A DNA stretch of 64,000 nt from a virus. Location: the IMG/VR virus record IMGVR_UViG_3300043436_003448, positions 1-64,000 of that record; one strand, given 5' to 3'. Position 1 is the stretch's first letter. Every line of letters starts with the position of its first letter. A program made the position numbers and the translations under genes. The notes under the pieces are model-generated. The model did no database searches. It had not been told where the DNA came from and saw only the letters and a program-made list of their open reading frames with translations. This document shows positions 19,168 to 27,126 of this stretch, piece by piece.

Positions 19168-21129
19168 TCAGACCATTGGATGATCGGACTTGTAAATGTT
19201 GGTCAAACTGAACGAATACGGGCCAGTCCCATATTGCCCAGAGGACACCACCGGATCGTAATCAGGAACTCCGAAGTGCAATTCAGTCGGAGCTTTCGCC
19301 AGCCCGTATTTGTATTCAGCGCGAACGATGTAATCCTTTGTGTCATCCGGAAGCCGCTGGGGTTCGCAGGTCAATTCCGTTTTTGACAGCAGAACATGAA
19401 GGTTGTTTTTGAAATCCCGAAACGTCGCTCTTGGTTCAGACAGGCGAGGCGGGGCGTTGTGCCGCTTTGCCACAACTCTGACAATTCGCTCCCACTGCGA
19501 AGGACCGAGACGCATGAAAACCGTCGAATCTCCATCTTCCGGAGTTGTGCTTGAGCCCGGAGACGATGGAGACCCGGACCCCGGAGAAGTACCAAACGGA
19601 TCCAGCCCGAGCGATGACGGAGACATCGGAGCCGAGAAGTACAACGGGCGCTCAGTTGTTTGAACGTCGATTTCAAACGTCTGATAAATGCCGTCTTTTG
19701 TGTGCGATTCGTTGAACGTTGTATCCGGCAAAGGCTGGATTTCAGGGACCGTTTCAATGACAACTTCCGGCAACGTCGGACGAGCTCCAGTTGAATCCTT
19801 CAAGCCATAATCGTAATCCGAGGATCCGGGGTAGTTCTTCGACTGAACCCCTGAGTTCATCGAGAAGTCTTTTGTGCAGGCTCCCTGAAGATGTGCAGCA
19901 AATGCCCCAGCAACAGTGATTCCGCCCATGATGTCAGGGGATTCATTGTTGCGATTTCCACGCGTCAAAGTGTTGTTGTAATCAGGAATCATCGTTCCGT
20001 CGATTTTCAGGCCGAACCGGCGAGTAATCCCAATTAACCCGTTCGGATCCTGTGGATTCGGCAGGGGATTCGCCTTTTCTGTGATTCGCTTCGTGTTGTA
20101 AACAACCGTGACCTGGCTATCCTGAGACGTGCCGGACTCATCGGACATTTCATAGCGAATCAACCGGAACGTCTTATTGTTCAGTAAGTCAGTTCTGAGT
20201 TTCCCGTCAGCAATCCGAGCAGCCAAACCCACCAAATCCGACTTTTTAACGTCCCGCGGCCCTTTCAGGGTAATTGCCAAAACTTCGTCAATCTCAATGG
20301 CGTATTCCGCATGAGAAACCTTGTGAGAGATCCTCAAACTTGTTGCCGGATGTGGCGCGGTAACATGCACTTCCTCATGAACTACAGTGTACTGCAGATT
20401 GAGTTGATCCTGAGATTGGCGGAAGGACATTGACTTCAACCGCATTCCAGGACTGATTGCCGGAACAACCAGTTCCCGGAAGTCATGAGGATTCTTCAGG
20501 GGATTTGCGAGCTTCAATTCCCCCACAAAAACACGACTTTTCAGGTAGAGGTTTTCGTCGATGTCATCCGCACAGGTCCATCGATTCGACAGAATGCCCT
20601 TCCGTCGCTGGATGGTATCGGAAACAGAACCAAAATTCGTGCAATCAGGAGAGACGCAGACAGTCACCTCCCAGACAACTTTAATCGCCGCATTCCCGGC
20701 AATGTGCTCGACTGACAAGACTTTGGGAATCGGTCCACCCTGACAATCAAATTCCTGCGAAAACTCATCGTCCGTCGAGGACATTGGTTTTGCCTGCAGA
20801 ATGGTTGTCGGGTTCAATCCCGTGACGCCCAATGTCATTTTGAAGTTTTGACGGGGTTTCGCCAGCAGATCACGAAGTTTCAAGTGCTGGCTTCCGGCCG
20901 TCTGAGCCGTCGCGCCCTGCATTGCTCCCATTTGTGGCTGAATCATCACATAGGCTTCAGTCTGGGCGAGGAAGTAGCCACTGACTCTAACCAGAAACCT
21001 GTCATAGATGTGGACCAACCCAGAGGCATCGTGAACCGCCTCTTGCTTGAATTCCAACGTCTGACAGTTTGAGATTTTCACCGGGTTTGTCGGAGGCCCG
21101 TATTCAATTTCCGTGTATCCGTCAGACAT
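19168..21129 (-). CDS. Large tail protein downstream of tape measure
   Basis: 653 aa from ATG 21129, 2 nt after the tape measure stop. Beta-rich start (SDGYTEIEYGPPTNPVKISN) and a Gly/Ser/Pro linker (SPGSGSPSSPG) near residue 560. Directly follows the tape measure, where distal-tail and baseplate hub genes lie in most tailed phages. No specific family recognised, so hub or distal-tail protein is inferred from order. Confidence 0.6.
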   Translation of the reverse strand: MSDGYTEIEYGPPTNPVKISNCQTLEFKQEAVHDASGLVHIYDRFLVRVSGYFLAQTEAYVMIQPQMGAMQGATAQTAGSQHLKLRDLLAKPRQNFKMTLGVTGLNPTTILQAKPMSSTDDEFSQEFDCQGGPIPKVLSVEHIAGNAAIKVVWEVTVCVSPDCTNFGSVSDTIQRRKGILSNRWTCADDIDENLYLKSRVFVGELKLANPLKNPHDFRELVVPAISPGMRLKSMSFRQSQDQLNLQYTVVHEEVHVTAPHPATSLRISHKVSHAEYAIEIDEVLAITLKGPRDVKKSDLVGLAARIADGKLRTDLLNNKTFRLIRYEMSDESGTSQDSQVTVVYNTKRITEKANPLPNPQDPNGLIGITRRFGLKIDGTMIPDYNNTLTRGNRNNESPDIMGGITVAGAFAAHLQGACTKDFSMNSGVQSKNYPGSSDYDYGLKDSTGARPTLPEVVIETVPEIQPLPDTTFNESHTKDGIYQTFEIDVQTTERPLYFSAPMSPSSLGLDPFGTSPGSGSPSSPGSSTTPEDGDSTVFMRLGPSQWERIVRVVAKRHNAPPRLSEPRATFRDFKNNLHVLLSKTELTCEPQRLPDDTKDYIVRAEYKYGLAKAPTELHFGVPDYDPVVSSGQYGTGPYSFSLTNIYKSDHPMV

Positions 21130-21131
21130 GA

Positions 21132-23216
21132 TCAATTCCCCCCGAGTGGTGGCAATGGCGGCCGAGGAGGAGCAGCAGCCGGCAGATTGGCGAACAGGTT
21201 GTGCAATGGAGCCGCTTCAAGGTTTCGCTGAGGACCGTTACCGTTTTTCAAGTCTTCCAATGCCTTCACCATGTTGTCATTGATGAAATCAAACCCTAAT
21301 CCCTTTTCGATCTCATTGAATGCTTTGACGATTCCAATACTTGAATTCCTGACAGCTTCAAACACATTATTGACCATGTTCAGGCCAAACGTCAGAGCGT
21401 GCAAACCGGCCAACATCGCCCCGTCAGTGATCGGCCGCAAGTTTTCCTCGAGCCGGTTGATTGCTTCCATGTGATTTGCCCCGGCATTGCTCAGGGTTCT
21501 TGATGTCTGGATGTCTCGGAGTAGTCTCGAAACATCCAATTGAGCTTTTGCCGCGGTCAATCCGCCGTCCAGATGCGCAACGCGGAGAGCAGTTTCGTAA
21601 CCCTGCTTGCCAAGTTTCATCAGTGCGTAAACTGCAATGCCAATAGCAGCAACAAAGGCGACAACAGCAAGAACTGCGCCAGCCGCAACGGCACCACCTG
21701 CAGCAACTCCACCACCTCCGGCCGCCGCTCCTGCTCCAGCGCCACCGCCTCCCGCAGCAGCCCCGCCACCACCAGCACCACCACCAAACATCCGAGCGAA
21801 GAAACCACCACCGCCGCCGGCACCGCCACCAGTTCCCGCAGCCCCGCCACCAGTCGCCCCGCCAGTTCCACCAGCACCACGCATCAGCCGCCGCCCGTTC
21901 ACAACGCCGCGACGAAACCGACGAGCCAGAATCCTCCGACCTGCCCGGCCAATTCTCGTTCGAATTTGATTCTTCAGACCACGAAAGAACCCTTGCCCTG
22001 AGTTCCCCTGATTGTTTCCACCATCATCATTACCGTCATCATTCCCATCATCACCGCCGCCATTGTTCCCGCCGCCGGACCCACCAGACCCACTAGAACT
22101 ATTGCCGGAGCTACTCGCGCCCGAGCTTCCCCCACTCCCGGCCGACATGCCGCGAAACATTCCCCAGGACTGAGCCAGCAGCTTATCAAAGGATTCTCCG
22201 ATTCGGCCGGAAAGAGAGGAGGCCCCGCCGCCGCCAGAAACATTCCCAGCGCCACCATTGGCCGAAAACCCGCCATTCAGCAGACCGCCGACATTCGCCG
22301 TCATCGACTTCAAGGATTGACCGACATTTCCAATCATTGCCCGCATGGAATCTGCGATCGAGGAAGAGTTGAGCCAGTTCTGAACAGGCCCAGCGTTTCC
22401 AGCATTTCCAGAGGACGGAAGAAACGCAGAAGCCGTCGGCCATGAGCCCCAAGGAATCACGCCGGCCATTGGTCGAGATCTCCCGACGCTGGTTCCGGCC
22501 GGAGAGGAAGGGGCTTCGCTTCTCGCTGAATCTATCCCGTCGTGCTCCCCAAACCACGAAGCAAAGGACTTTGGAGCCTTCAGGATCTTTCTCACTGCCG
22601 CAGTAACAGCCCCGTCGACAGAGTTACTCTGTCCTGCCTGTGACGCCCCGGTAGATGGATCACCTCCCTTCCCTATTCCAGAGATTTGAGAAACAATCGA
22701 ACTGGCCATCTTTGCGAGAGGACCAGTCACAGAGTCAATTGCAGGAGCCGCCCCGCCAGCTGAGTCGGCCATTTCCGTAACAGCATCTTTGAACGCATTC
22801 GCTGCTTCAGGGATTCCGCTGAATGCCCTGCCAGCCGCCGCAATCTGCTGAATCACAGCAGTCCCAGCACCGCCGACCGTTCCGAGGACATTCATGTCAT
22901 CGGCAAGGGTTGTTTTCCTGTGACGATCGGCCGGAGAGGAGGAGAATTCGCCATCGGCTGAGTTAGGCCCAGAATTGCCATCATCGACCGGAGAGGGCAA
23001 TTGATTTTGAGACAGTTGAGCCCGCTGAGCCATCGCCGCCGCAGTGCTGGCCGATCGGATGTTCTCAAGAGCCGACGCCGCCTGCTGAAGATGACTCACA
23101 GAACCGGAATCTGGATCACGCAACGGCCGTTTGCCAGTCGCAACGACAACCCTTTGAGCAGTCGTCTCAGCAGCATTCTGGAGAACGCGGTTCAGGATGT
23201 CGTTGAGACTATCCAT
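21132..23216 (-). CDS. Tape measure-like protein
   Basis: 694 aa from ATG 23216 (MDSLNDILNRVLQN), overlapping the end of the frameshifted chaperone by 8 nt. Helical Ala-rich N-terminal half, a long Gly/Ser/Asn-rich middle, and a hydrophobic segment (VAAGAVLAVVAFVAAIGIAV) near residue 535, then helices. Position after the G/GT chaperone and the membrane segment support a tape measure that sets tail length and inserts in the membrane. It is short for the role and unusually Gly-rich. SSSPAD and SSPAG are dispersed-word copies. Confidence 0.65.
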   Translation of the reverse strand: MDSLNDILNRVLQNAAETTAQRVVVATGKRPLRDPDSGSVSHLQQAASALENIRSASTAAAMAQRAQLSQNQLPSPVDDGNSGPNSADGEFSSSPADRHRKTTLADDMNVLGTVGGAGTAVIQQIAAAGRAFSGIPEAANAFKDAVTEMADSAGGAAPAIDSVTGPLAKMASSIVSQISGIGKGGDPSTGASQAGQSNSVDGAVTAAVRKILKAPKSFASWFGEHDGIDSARSEAPSSPAGTSVGRSRPMAGVIPWGSWPTASAFLPSSGNAGNAGPVQNWLNSSSIADSMRAMIGNVGQSLKSMTANVGGLLNGGFSANGGAGNVSGGGGASSLSGRIGESFDKLLAQSWGMFRGMSAGSGGSSGASSSGNSSSGSGGSGGGNNGGGDDGNDDGNDDGGNNQGNSGQGFFRGLKNQIRTRIGRAGRRILARRFRRGVVNGRRLMRGAGGTGGATGGGAAGTGGGAGGGGGFFARMFGGGAGGGGAAAGGGGAGAGAAAGGGGVAAGGAVAAGAVLAVVAFVAAIGIAVYALMKLGKQGYETALRVAHLDGGLTAAKAQLDVSRLLRDIQTSRTLSNAGANHMEAINRLEENLRPITDGAMLAGLHALTFGLNMVNNVFEAVRNSSIGIVKAFNEIEKGLGFDFINDNMVKALEDLKNGNGPQRNLEAAPLHNLFANLPAAAPPRPPLPPLGGN

Positions 23217-23535
23217 TTTTGTCGGCCTTCTCCCGTTCAGCCAGAGCCATCGCCTCTTGGACTTGGAATTCGTTTTCAATCAAGGCTCGAATGAACTCTT
23301 CAGACATTCCGCCAAACGCCGCACCAACGCCGAGCGAAATTGGTAGGGCTTTTACAAAGTTGATTCGGTAACAGTTGAGGAACAGGCCGAACTTTCGTTC
23401 GTGCTTTTCTGCTCTTGTGAGTCGCTCACTGGGACTGGTGGCATCGTTGTAGGTGGCAACGATATCTGATTCGATTCGCCATTTTTTTTTACAGCGTTCA
23501 TGAACTCGCTGAACTGAGTCAGCAGGTTCACGCAT
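23209..23535 (-). CDS. Tail assembly chaperone, T extension (-1 frame)
   Basis: An open frame overlapping the G gene in the -1 frame. Only the part after the A9 slippery run (about 23480 to 23209) is expected to be translated, as a fusion to G: from KWRIESDIVATYND to the final ADKNG, ~90 residues, ending 8 nt inside the tape measure gene. In phage lambda the T part of gpGT binds the tail tube protein. The apparent ATG at 23535 is probably not used. Confidence 0.7.
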   Translation of the reverse strand: MREPADSVQRVHERCKKKWRIESDIVATYNDATSPSERLTRAEKHERKFGLFLNCYRINFVKALPISLGVGAAFGGMSEEFIRALIENEFQVQEAMALAEREKADKNG

Positions 23536-23813
23536 TCCAGTTCCGCCAATCCGCCTTTCTCGAATGGTTTCAGGTTGAAGATTTCCCGGACACCTTCAGC
23601 GATGTAGGAAATTTTCTTCGAGATGATCTTTGGGTCAGGGATCTGCAAATCTTTGATATCATTGTCCGGGTCAAACTTTTCAGTGTTGACCAAGGCCCGA
23701 AAGATCACAAAAGGATCTGCAGAAACGTACCGGCTTCCGTCCCAGTAACGGAACAGAAGCCGATGTTTGTTGATGACAGTTCGGAATAGCCAGTTCTTAA
23801 AAAACTCAATCAT
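23352..23813 (-). CDS. Tail assembly chaperone, G protein
   Basis: 153 aa, helical, with a Ser/Thr/Pro-rich unstructured tail after the frameshift point (VKKNGESNQISLPP onward). Its place between the tail tube gene and the tape measure, plus a second overlapping frame, identify it as the G-type chaperone that coats the tape measure during tail assembly. Sequence families here are poorly conserved, so the call rests on architecture. Confidence 0.7.
   Translation of the reverse strand: MIEFFKNWLFRTVINKHRLLFRYWDGSRYVSADPFVIFRALVNTEKFDPDNDIKDLQIPDPKIISKKISYIAEGVREIFNLKPFEKGGLAELECVNLLTQFSEFMNAVKKNGESNQISLPPTTMPPVPVSDSQEQKSTNESSACSSTVTESTL
23482..23490 (-). other. Programmed -1 frameshift slippery run (A9)
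   Basis: On the coding strand the G gene reads GTA AAA AAA AAT, containing the classic A AAA AAA heptamer. Slipping back one base gives AAA TGG and joins G to the T frame. Confidence 0.75.
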
Positions 23814-23858
23814 TTCAGCCAGCCAGTTTGAATTTCAGTTGGTTAATCGATTCAAAAA

Positions 23859-24440
23859 TTATGTCGCCGCAATTGTGCGATTCCAGAGAACCACATTACC
23901 GCTGACAACTCCCTGACGAGCTTTAAGCGTCAGGCTCGCTCGAGCGTATCTTGATCCAACATTCCGCGAAGTCGCGTCAACCACTTCGCAAAACGGATAG
24001 TTGCGAGGCGTCAACAGTTCCACAGTCGCGACAGTCGCCGCCACCGCCGCAATATCCAGAATGCCGTTCAGTAGACATCGAACAAGCCCACCGCCAGCAG
24101 TATTTGAAAACTTCAATGTACCAGGCGTCAGGATCTGACCGGGAGCAGACGCCGCCAGAGAGTTCCGAGGCATCCGGCTTTCGAGCATGTGAAAATACTC
24201 TGCATTGAACTCAGTCAGATTCAGCCGAATGATTGCTTCCCGGCCGAGACTCTGAACGTCAGCAGGCGGCCCCTGTTCGCCGCCGTAACGATCGGTTTTA
24301 CATTCGATGGTGAATTCTCGTTCTTCGATTTCAACCCCGTCGTTCGTGTAACCAAGGCTTGCGAGCCCGGAAACTCCAGACAGACCCTCAATCTTCACGT
24401 CAATGGCACCTGGCACATTGAATTTCACAGAACTGGCCAT
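23859..24440 (-). CDS. Tail tube-like protein
   Basis: 193 aa. Beta-rich with EEREFTIECKTDRYGGEQGP and a long central strand-rich region, as in tail tube proteins, which form the hollow tail shaft. Just upstream of the G/GT chaperone, as usual for tail tubes. Start ATG overlaps the previous stop as TAATG. The family call is by context and pattern. Confidence 0.6.
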   Translation of the reverse strand: MASSVKFNVPGAIDVKIEGLSGVSGLASLGYTNDGVEIEEREFTIECKTDRYGGEQGPPADVQSLGREAIIRLNLTEFNAEYFHMLESRMPRNSLAASAPGQILTPGTLKFSNTAGGGLVRCLLNGILDIAAVAATVATVELLTPRNYPFCEVVDATSRNVGSRYARASLTLKARQGVVSGNVVLWNRTIAAT

Positions 24441-24952
24441 TAGTAATTTCTCCCGTTGGGATAAACGCGACTAGGGAAGTATCGGGACCGATCGCGGACC
24501 ATATTGAGGTTCGCTGTTTCGCCGAGCGTCGCGCCATCGATTGACGGACGAGACGCAGAATCATCAGTGTTTTCATCAGCAAGGATCATGTTTCCTTGCT
24601 GCAGTCGCTCCAGCCATTGACTGCGAATTTTCTCGTGTCGCTCAAGGTCTTCTGAGCTAAGATCAGGCCGACGGACAATCAAATTGATCATCGCAATTTC
24701 GGCAATCACACGCTTCAGAAACGATTGAGCAGATCCCGTCAGAAGAGACAGAGAATCAATTGTGTACCGGCCAAAAGCCTGCAGGTTTCCAACAACTTCG
24801 CCTTCAGCATCTTCCAGGGCAATCAAAACCTTTGGATGATTCGCAACAGCAGACTCTGCAACGGGAGATCCGCTATCCGAAACGAGATCCGCAATTGTGC
24901 GGGCATCCTTCCGGGCAGTCAGATCAGATCCGTTTATGAGAGTTGCTGCCAT
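24440..24952 (-). CDS. Head-tail connector (Mu gp36/DUF1320-like)
   Basis: 170 aa, mostly helical (DARTIADLVSDSG, AQSFLKRVIAEIAMINLIVR, HEKIRSQWLERLQQGN). Length and the run of helices with a Tyr/Arg-rich tail fit the DUF1320 connector group that joins capsid vertex to tail. It begins the tail section after a terminator. Confidence 0.6.
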   Translation of the reverse strand: MAATLINGSDLTARKDARTIADLVSDSGSPVAESAVANHPKVLIALEDAEGEVVGNLQAFGRYTIDSLSLLTGSAQSFLKRVIAEIAMINLIVRRPDLSSEDLERHEKIRSQWLERLQQGNMILADENTDDSASRPSIDGATLGETANLNMVRDRSRYFPSRVYPNGRNY

Positions 24953-24973
24953 TGACTTGAATCATCCAGATAT

Positions 24974-25001
24974 AAAAAAAGCCCGCCCATGAAGGACGGG
25001 C
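24974..25001 (-). terminator. Rho-independent terminator
   Basis: On the minus strand GCCCGTCC-TTCAT-GGGCGGGC followed by seven T. It ends the capsid transcript and separates it from the tail genes. Confidence 0.85.
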
Positions 25002-25023
25002 AACCGGTTTCATCCGGGAGGAA

Positions 25024-25398
25024 TTACTTTGCTTCCAGAGCCGCCAATCGAACTTCAAGAAGTTCAATCCGCTGAACCATCGTCAGAGCCGCAGGAGGCT
25101 CAACAAATGGCGAATTGAATCCACCGCCCGCTGCTGGTTCTTCCACTGGAGAAGGAGTTGCAGGCTCAACAATCGCAGGTTCGGCCGGAGAGGAGGGGGC
25201 TTCCGTTGCTCCCTCCTCGCTGGCCTTATCCTTCGAGGTAGGATCACTTGCAGGCTCAGGAAGATCAGGAGAAGAAGAGGCACTTGCATCCACGGAGACG
25301 GCTGGCTGGTCCATGGCCGCTGATGTAGTTGCCTCAGTTTCAGGAGCTTCGGAAACAACAGGTTCCGGAGCAGGATTCGTTGCAGCTTTCTTTGCCAT
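25024..25398 (-). CDS. Ala/Pro/Glu-rich low-complexity protein with C-terminal coiled coil
   Basis: 124 aa. Almost wholly Ala, Pro, Glu, Ser and Thr, acidic, likely disordered, ending in a short amphipathic helix (MVQRIELLEVRLAALEAK). The helix may trimerise or dock on the capsid. APSSPAE is a dispersed-word copy. It lies immediately after the major capsid gene; an outer-capsid or assembly role is possible. Confidence 0.55.
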   Translation of the reverse strand: MAKKAATNPAPEPVVSEAPETEATTSAAMDQPAVSVDASASSSPDLPEPASDPTSKDKASEEGATEAPSSPAEPAIVEPATPSPVEEPAAGGGFNSPFVEPPAALTMVQRIELLEVRLAALEAK

Positions 25399-25481
25399 TG
25401 TCAGTTCACTTTCAGATCAGAAAACAGGTTCAAGAAGAGAAAGGCCAGCCAGCCAAAAGACAGGACAAAGGCCAACAGAAA

Positions 25482-26525
25482 TCAGATCGCGTTGCCGAAG
25501 ATGATTCCGGTAGCTGGGGCAGTCATCACGAACGCCCAGTTTTCTTCGACAGCACCGTCAACCAGTTTGTTCCAGGTGTCAGTCTTCGCCTGAATGTCCA
25601 TTTCGGTGTGAGCGAAGCAGGTGATTGTTGAGAAGGACGGAGCCCCGTACTTCCCTTCAATTCCACCCGGACGGGCAGTGATAAACGGAGTGTCACCGGC
25701 CAGAACGTATGAGCTGGCCAGAGTTGCCCCGGGCTTGCTGGTTACGCGAACCGTGTCTTCAATGACCAGTTCAACGCCGAACAGATACTTCGGCAGGTCA
25801 TAGTCGACGTTTGGATTTTCGTTCATCGCTTCACCCTTCAAGCTCGCCAGGGCGAACGGGCTCTTTGCGATGAAGTCAACCACTTCCTGACACTCAGAAA
25901 TCTGAGAGGCACAGTCAGGACCGATAACCAACTGAAGATCCTTCTTCTTCACGGCACCCAGAGTGCTCTTGTGAATCTGCTTCACGGCCGCATTGATGGA
26001 CTTGCGGATCGTTCCGCGAGCCACCGTAGACGCGCCCCATCGGCTGGAGTCACCGGAGATCGAAGTAACGTCGATCTGATGAGACGAGGCATAGTTGCCA
26101 GTCGTCGTTGCCACCGCGATTGCTCGGGTAGCTCGATGAGTCATCGCCTTTTGCTGCTGAATGCGGGAGTGGCGTTCAACATTGTCCCAGCTTGCATTCT
26201 CGACGCCCAGCTGACCGAGCGTGAAACCGAAGTTCTTTCGGCGAGTGATGTAAGACAGGAACTCATGTTCCGCCGTACCATCGACACCGGAAGGACGCGG
26301 AGCCCCATCCGGCCAGTCGACTTCAAGGCCTGTTGCAGAAATGCGACCGGCCGCCGCAATATCCAGATTCAGGTAAAGGCCAACAGTTGGAGCATCAGGA
26401 ACAACCTGAACGTATCGGTTCAGCGGAAAGCTGGAAGGCTTTCGGGCGAAGTCGATAATCAGAGAGCGTTTCTGCTCGAAAGTTGGGACAAAGGTGTTAT
26501 TTCCACCTGGATGAACCATAGTCAT
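25482..26525 (-). CDS. Major capsid protein (Mu T-like)
   Basis: 347 aa. Size, the acidic/Gly-rich E-loop-like region and a conserved-looking C-terminus (WNKLVDGAVEENWAFVMTAP) fit an HK97-fold major capsid protein of the Mu-like group. It follows protease/scaffold and decoration genes. The N-terminus PGGNNTFVPTF repeats almost exactly inside the protease/scaffold protein. A second Met is at residue 3. Confidence 0.7.
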   Translation of the reverse strand: MTMVHPGGNNTFVPTFEQKRSLIIDFARKPSSFPLNRYVQVVPDAPTVGLYLNLDIAAAGRISATGLEVDWPDGAPRPSGVDGTAEHEFLSYITRRKNFGFTLGQLGVENASWDNVERHSRIQQQKAMTHRATRAIAVATTTGNYASSHQIDVTSISGDSSRWGASTVARGTIRKSINAAVKQIHKSTLGAVKKKDLQLVIGPDCASQISECQEVVDFIAKSPFALASLKGEAMNENPNVDYDLPKYLFGVELVIEDTVRVTSKPGATLASSYVLAGDTPFITARPGGIEGKYGAPSFSTITCFAHTEMDIQAKTDTWNKLVDGAVEENWAFVMTAPATGIIFGNAI

Positions 26526-26580
26526 GGCTGGAGATCCTTCAAAGTTTTCAGAGTTTCAAAGAGTGTTTTGGGGTGGCCTA

Positions 26581-26609
26581 TGTCACATCCCAGCCAGATG
26601 CATGTGACA
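26581..26609. promoter_or_regulatory. Palindrome site e (spaced half-sites)
   Basis: TGTCACAT and ATGTGACA face each other 13 nt apart, 56 nt upstream of the major capsid gene. The right part also reads as a full site with ATGCATGTGACA. Confidence 0.55.
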
Positions 26610-26636
26610 TATGCGATTCAGTTTCAGGGTTCAGGA

Positions 26637-27041
26637 TCAGGCAAGAATGCCGGAAATCGGGGTACAGCGAATGTATTCACCAGCCGCCCCGGATTCGTCA
26701 GCAATTGCCCCGTAATACTTGCCAGTCGTGCAAGTGATCGCCTTGCCGTCCGCATCCGGCATCAGGTGAGCACCGCGAGTAACACCACCGGAACCAACCA
26801 TGATCCAGACCGTTGAATCGTGGCCTTCACCGGACATGCCCGGTTGATGAACCTGAATCAATCCGCCGGAAGTTCCGGCAGCACTTGCAGCACCAACCAA
26901 AGGAGCCACTTCAGCCCATCGCTGAGAAACACCACAAGGGAACGAATCAGCATCAGCCTGCAATACCGTAAAGTCTGCAGCAGTGCTGCGCTTCACAAAT
27001 CGAGCAGGTTCGATTGTCCCACCACACGCAAAAGCTTTCAT
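26637..27041 (-). CDS. Head decoration protein (DUF2190-like)
   Basis: 134 aa, small and beta-rich. A first strand MKAFACGGTIEPARFVKRS and final GAIADESGAAGEYIRCTPIS resemble the DUF2190 capsid decoration group, which caps capsid trimers. It lies between the protease/scaffold and the major capsid gene, as in many such phages. Confidence 0.6.
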   Translation of the reverse strand: MKAFACGGTIEPARFVKRSTAADFTVLQADADSFPCGVSQRWAEVAPLVGAASAAGTSGGLIQVHQPGMSGEGHDSTVWIMVGSGGVTRGAHLMPDADGKAITCTTGKYYGAIADESGAAGEYIRCTPISGILA

Positions 27042-27126
27042 TTTTCAAACTCCAGATCGGCGAGAAACACTATCAAAAAACGGCTTCAATCAGCCGACGA
27101 TTTCACTTTTCAGATTGCCTGAGCAA

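Noticed and set aside
21540-22001. Ser/Thr/Pro-rich plus-strand frames opposite the tape measure
   Set aside because: Mirror of the Gly/Ala-rich codons of the tape measure gene; typical shadow frames.
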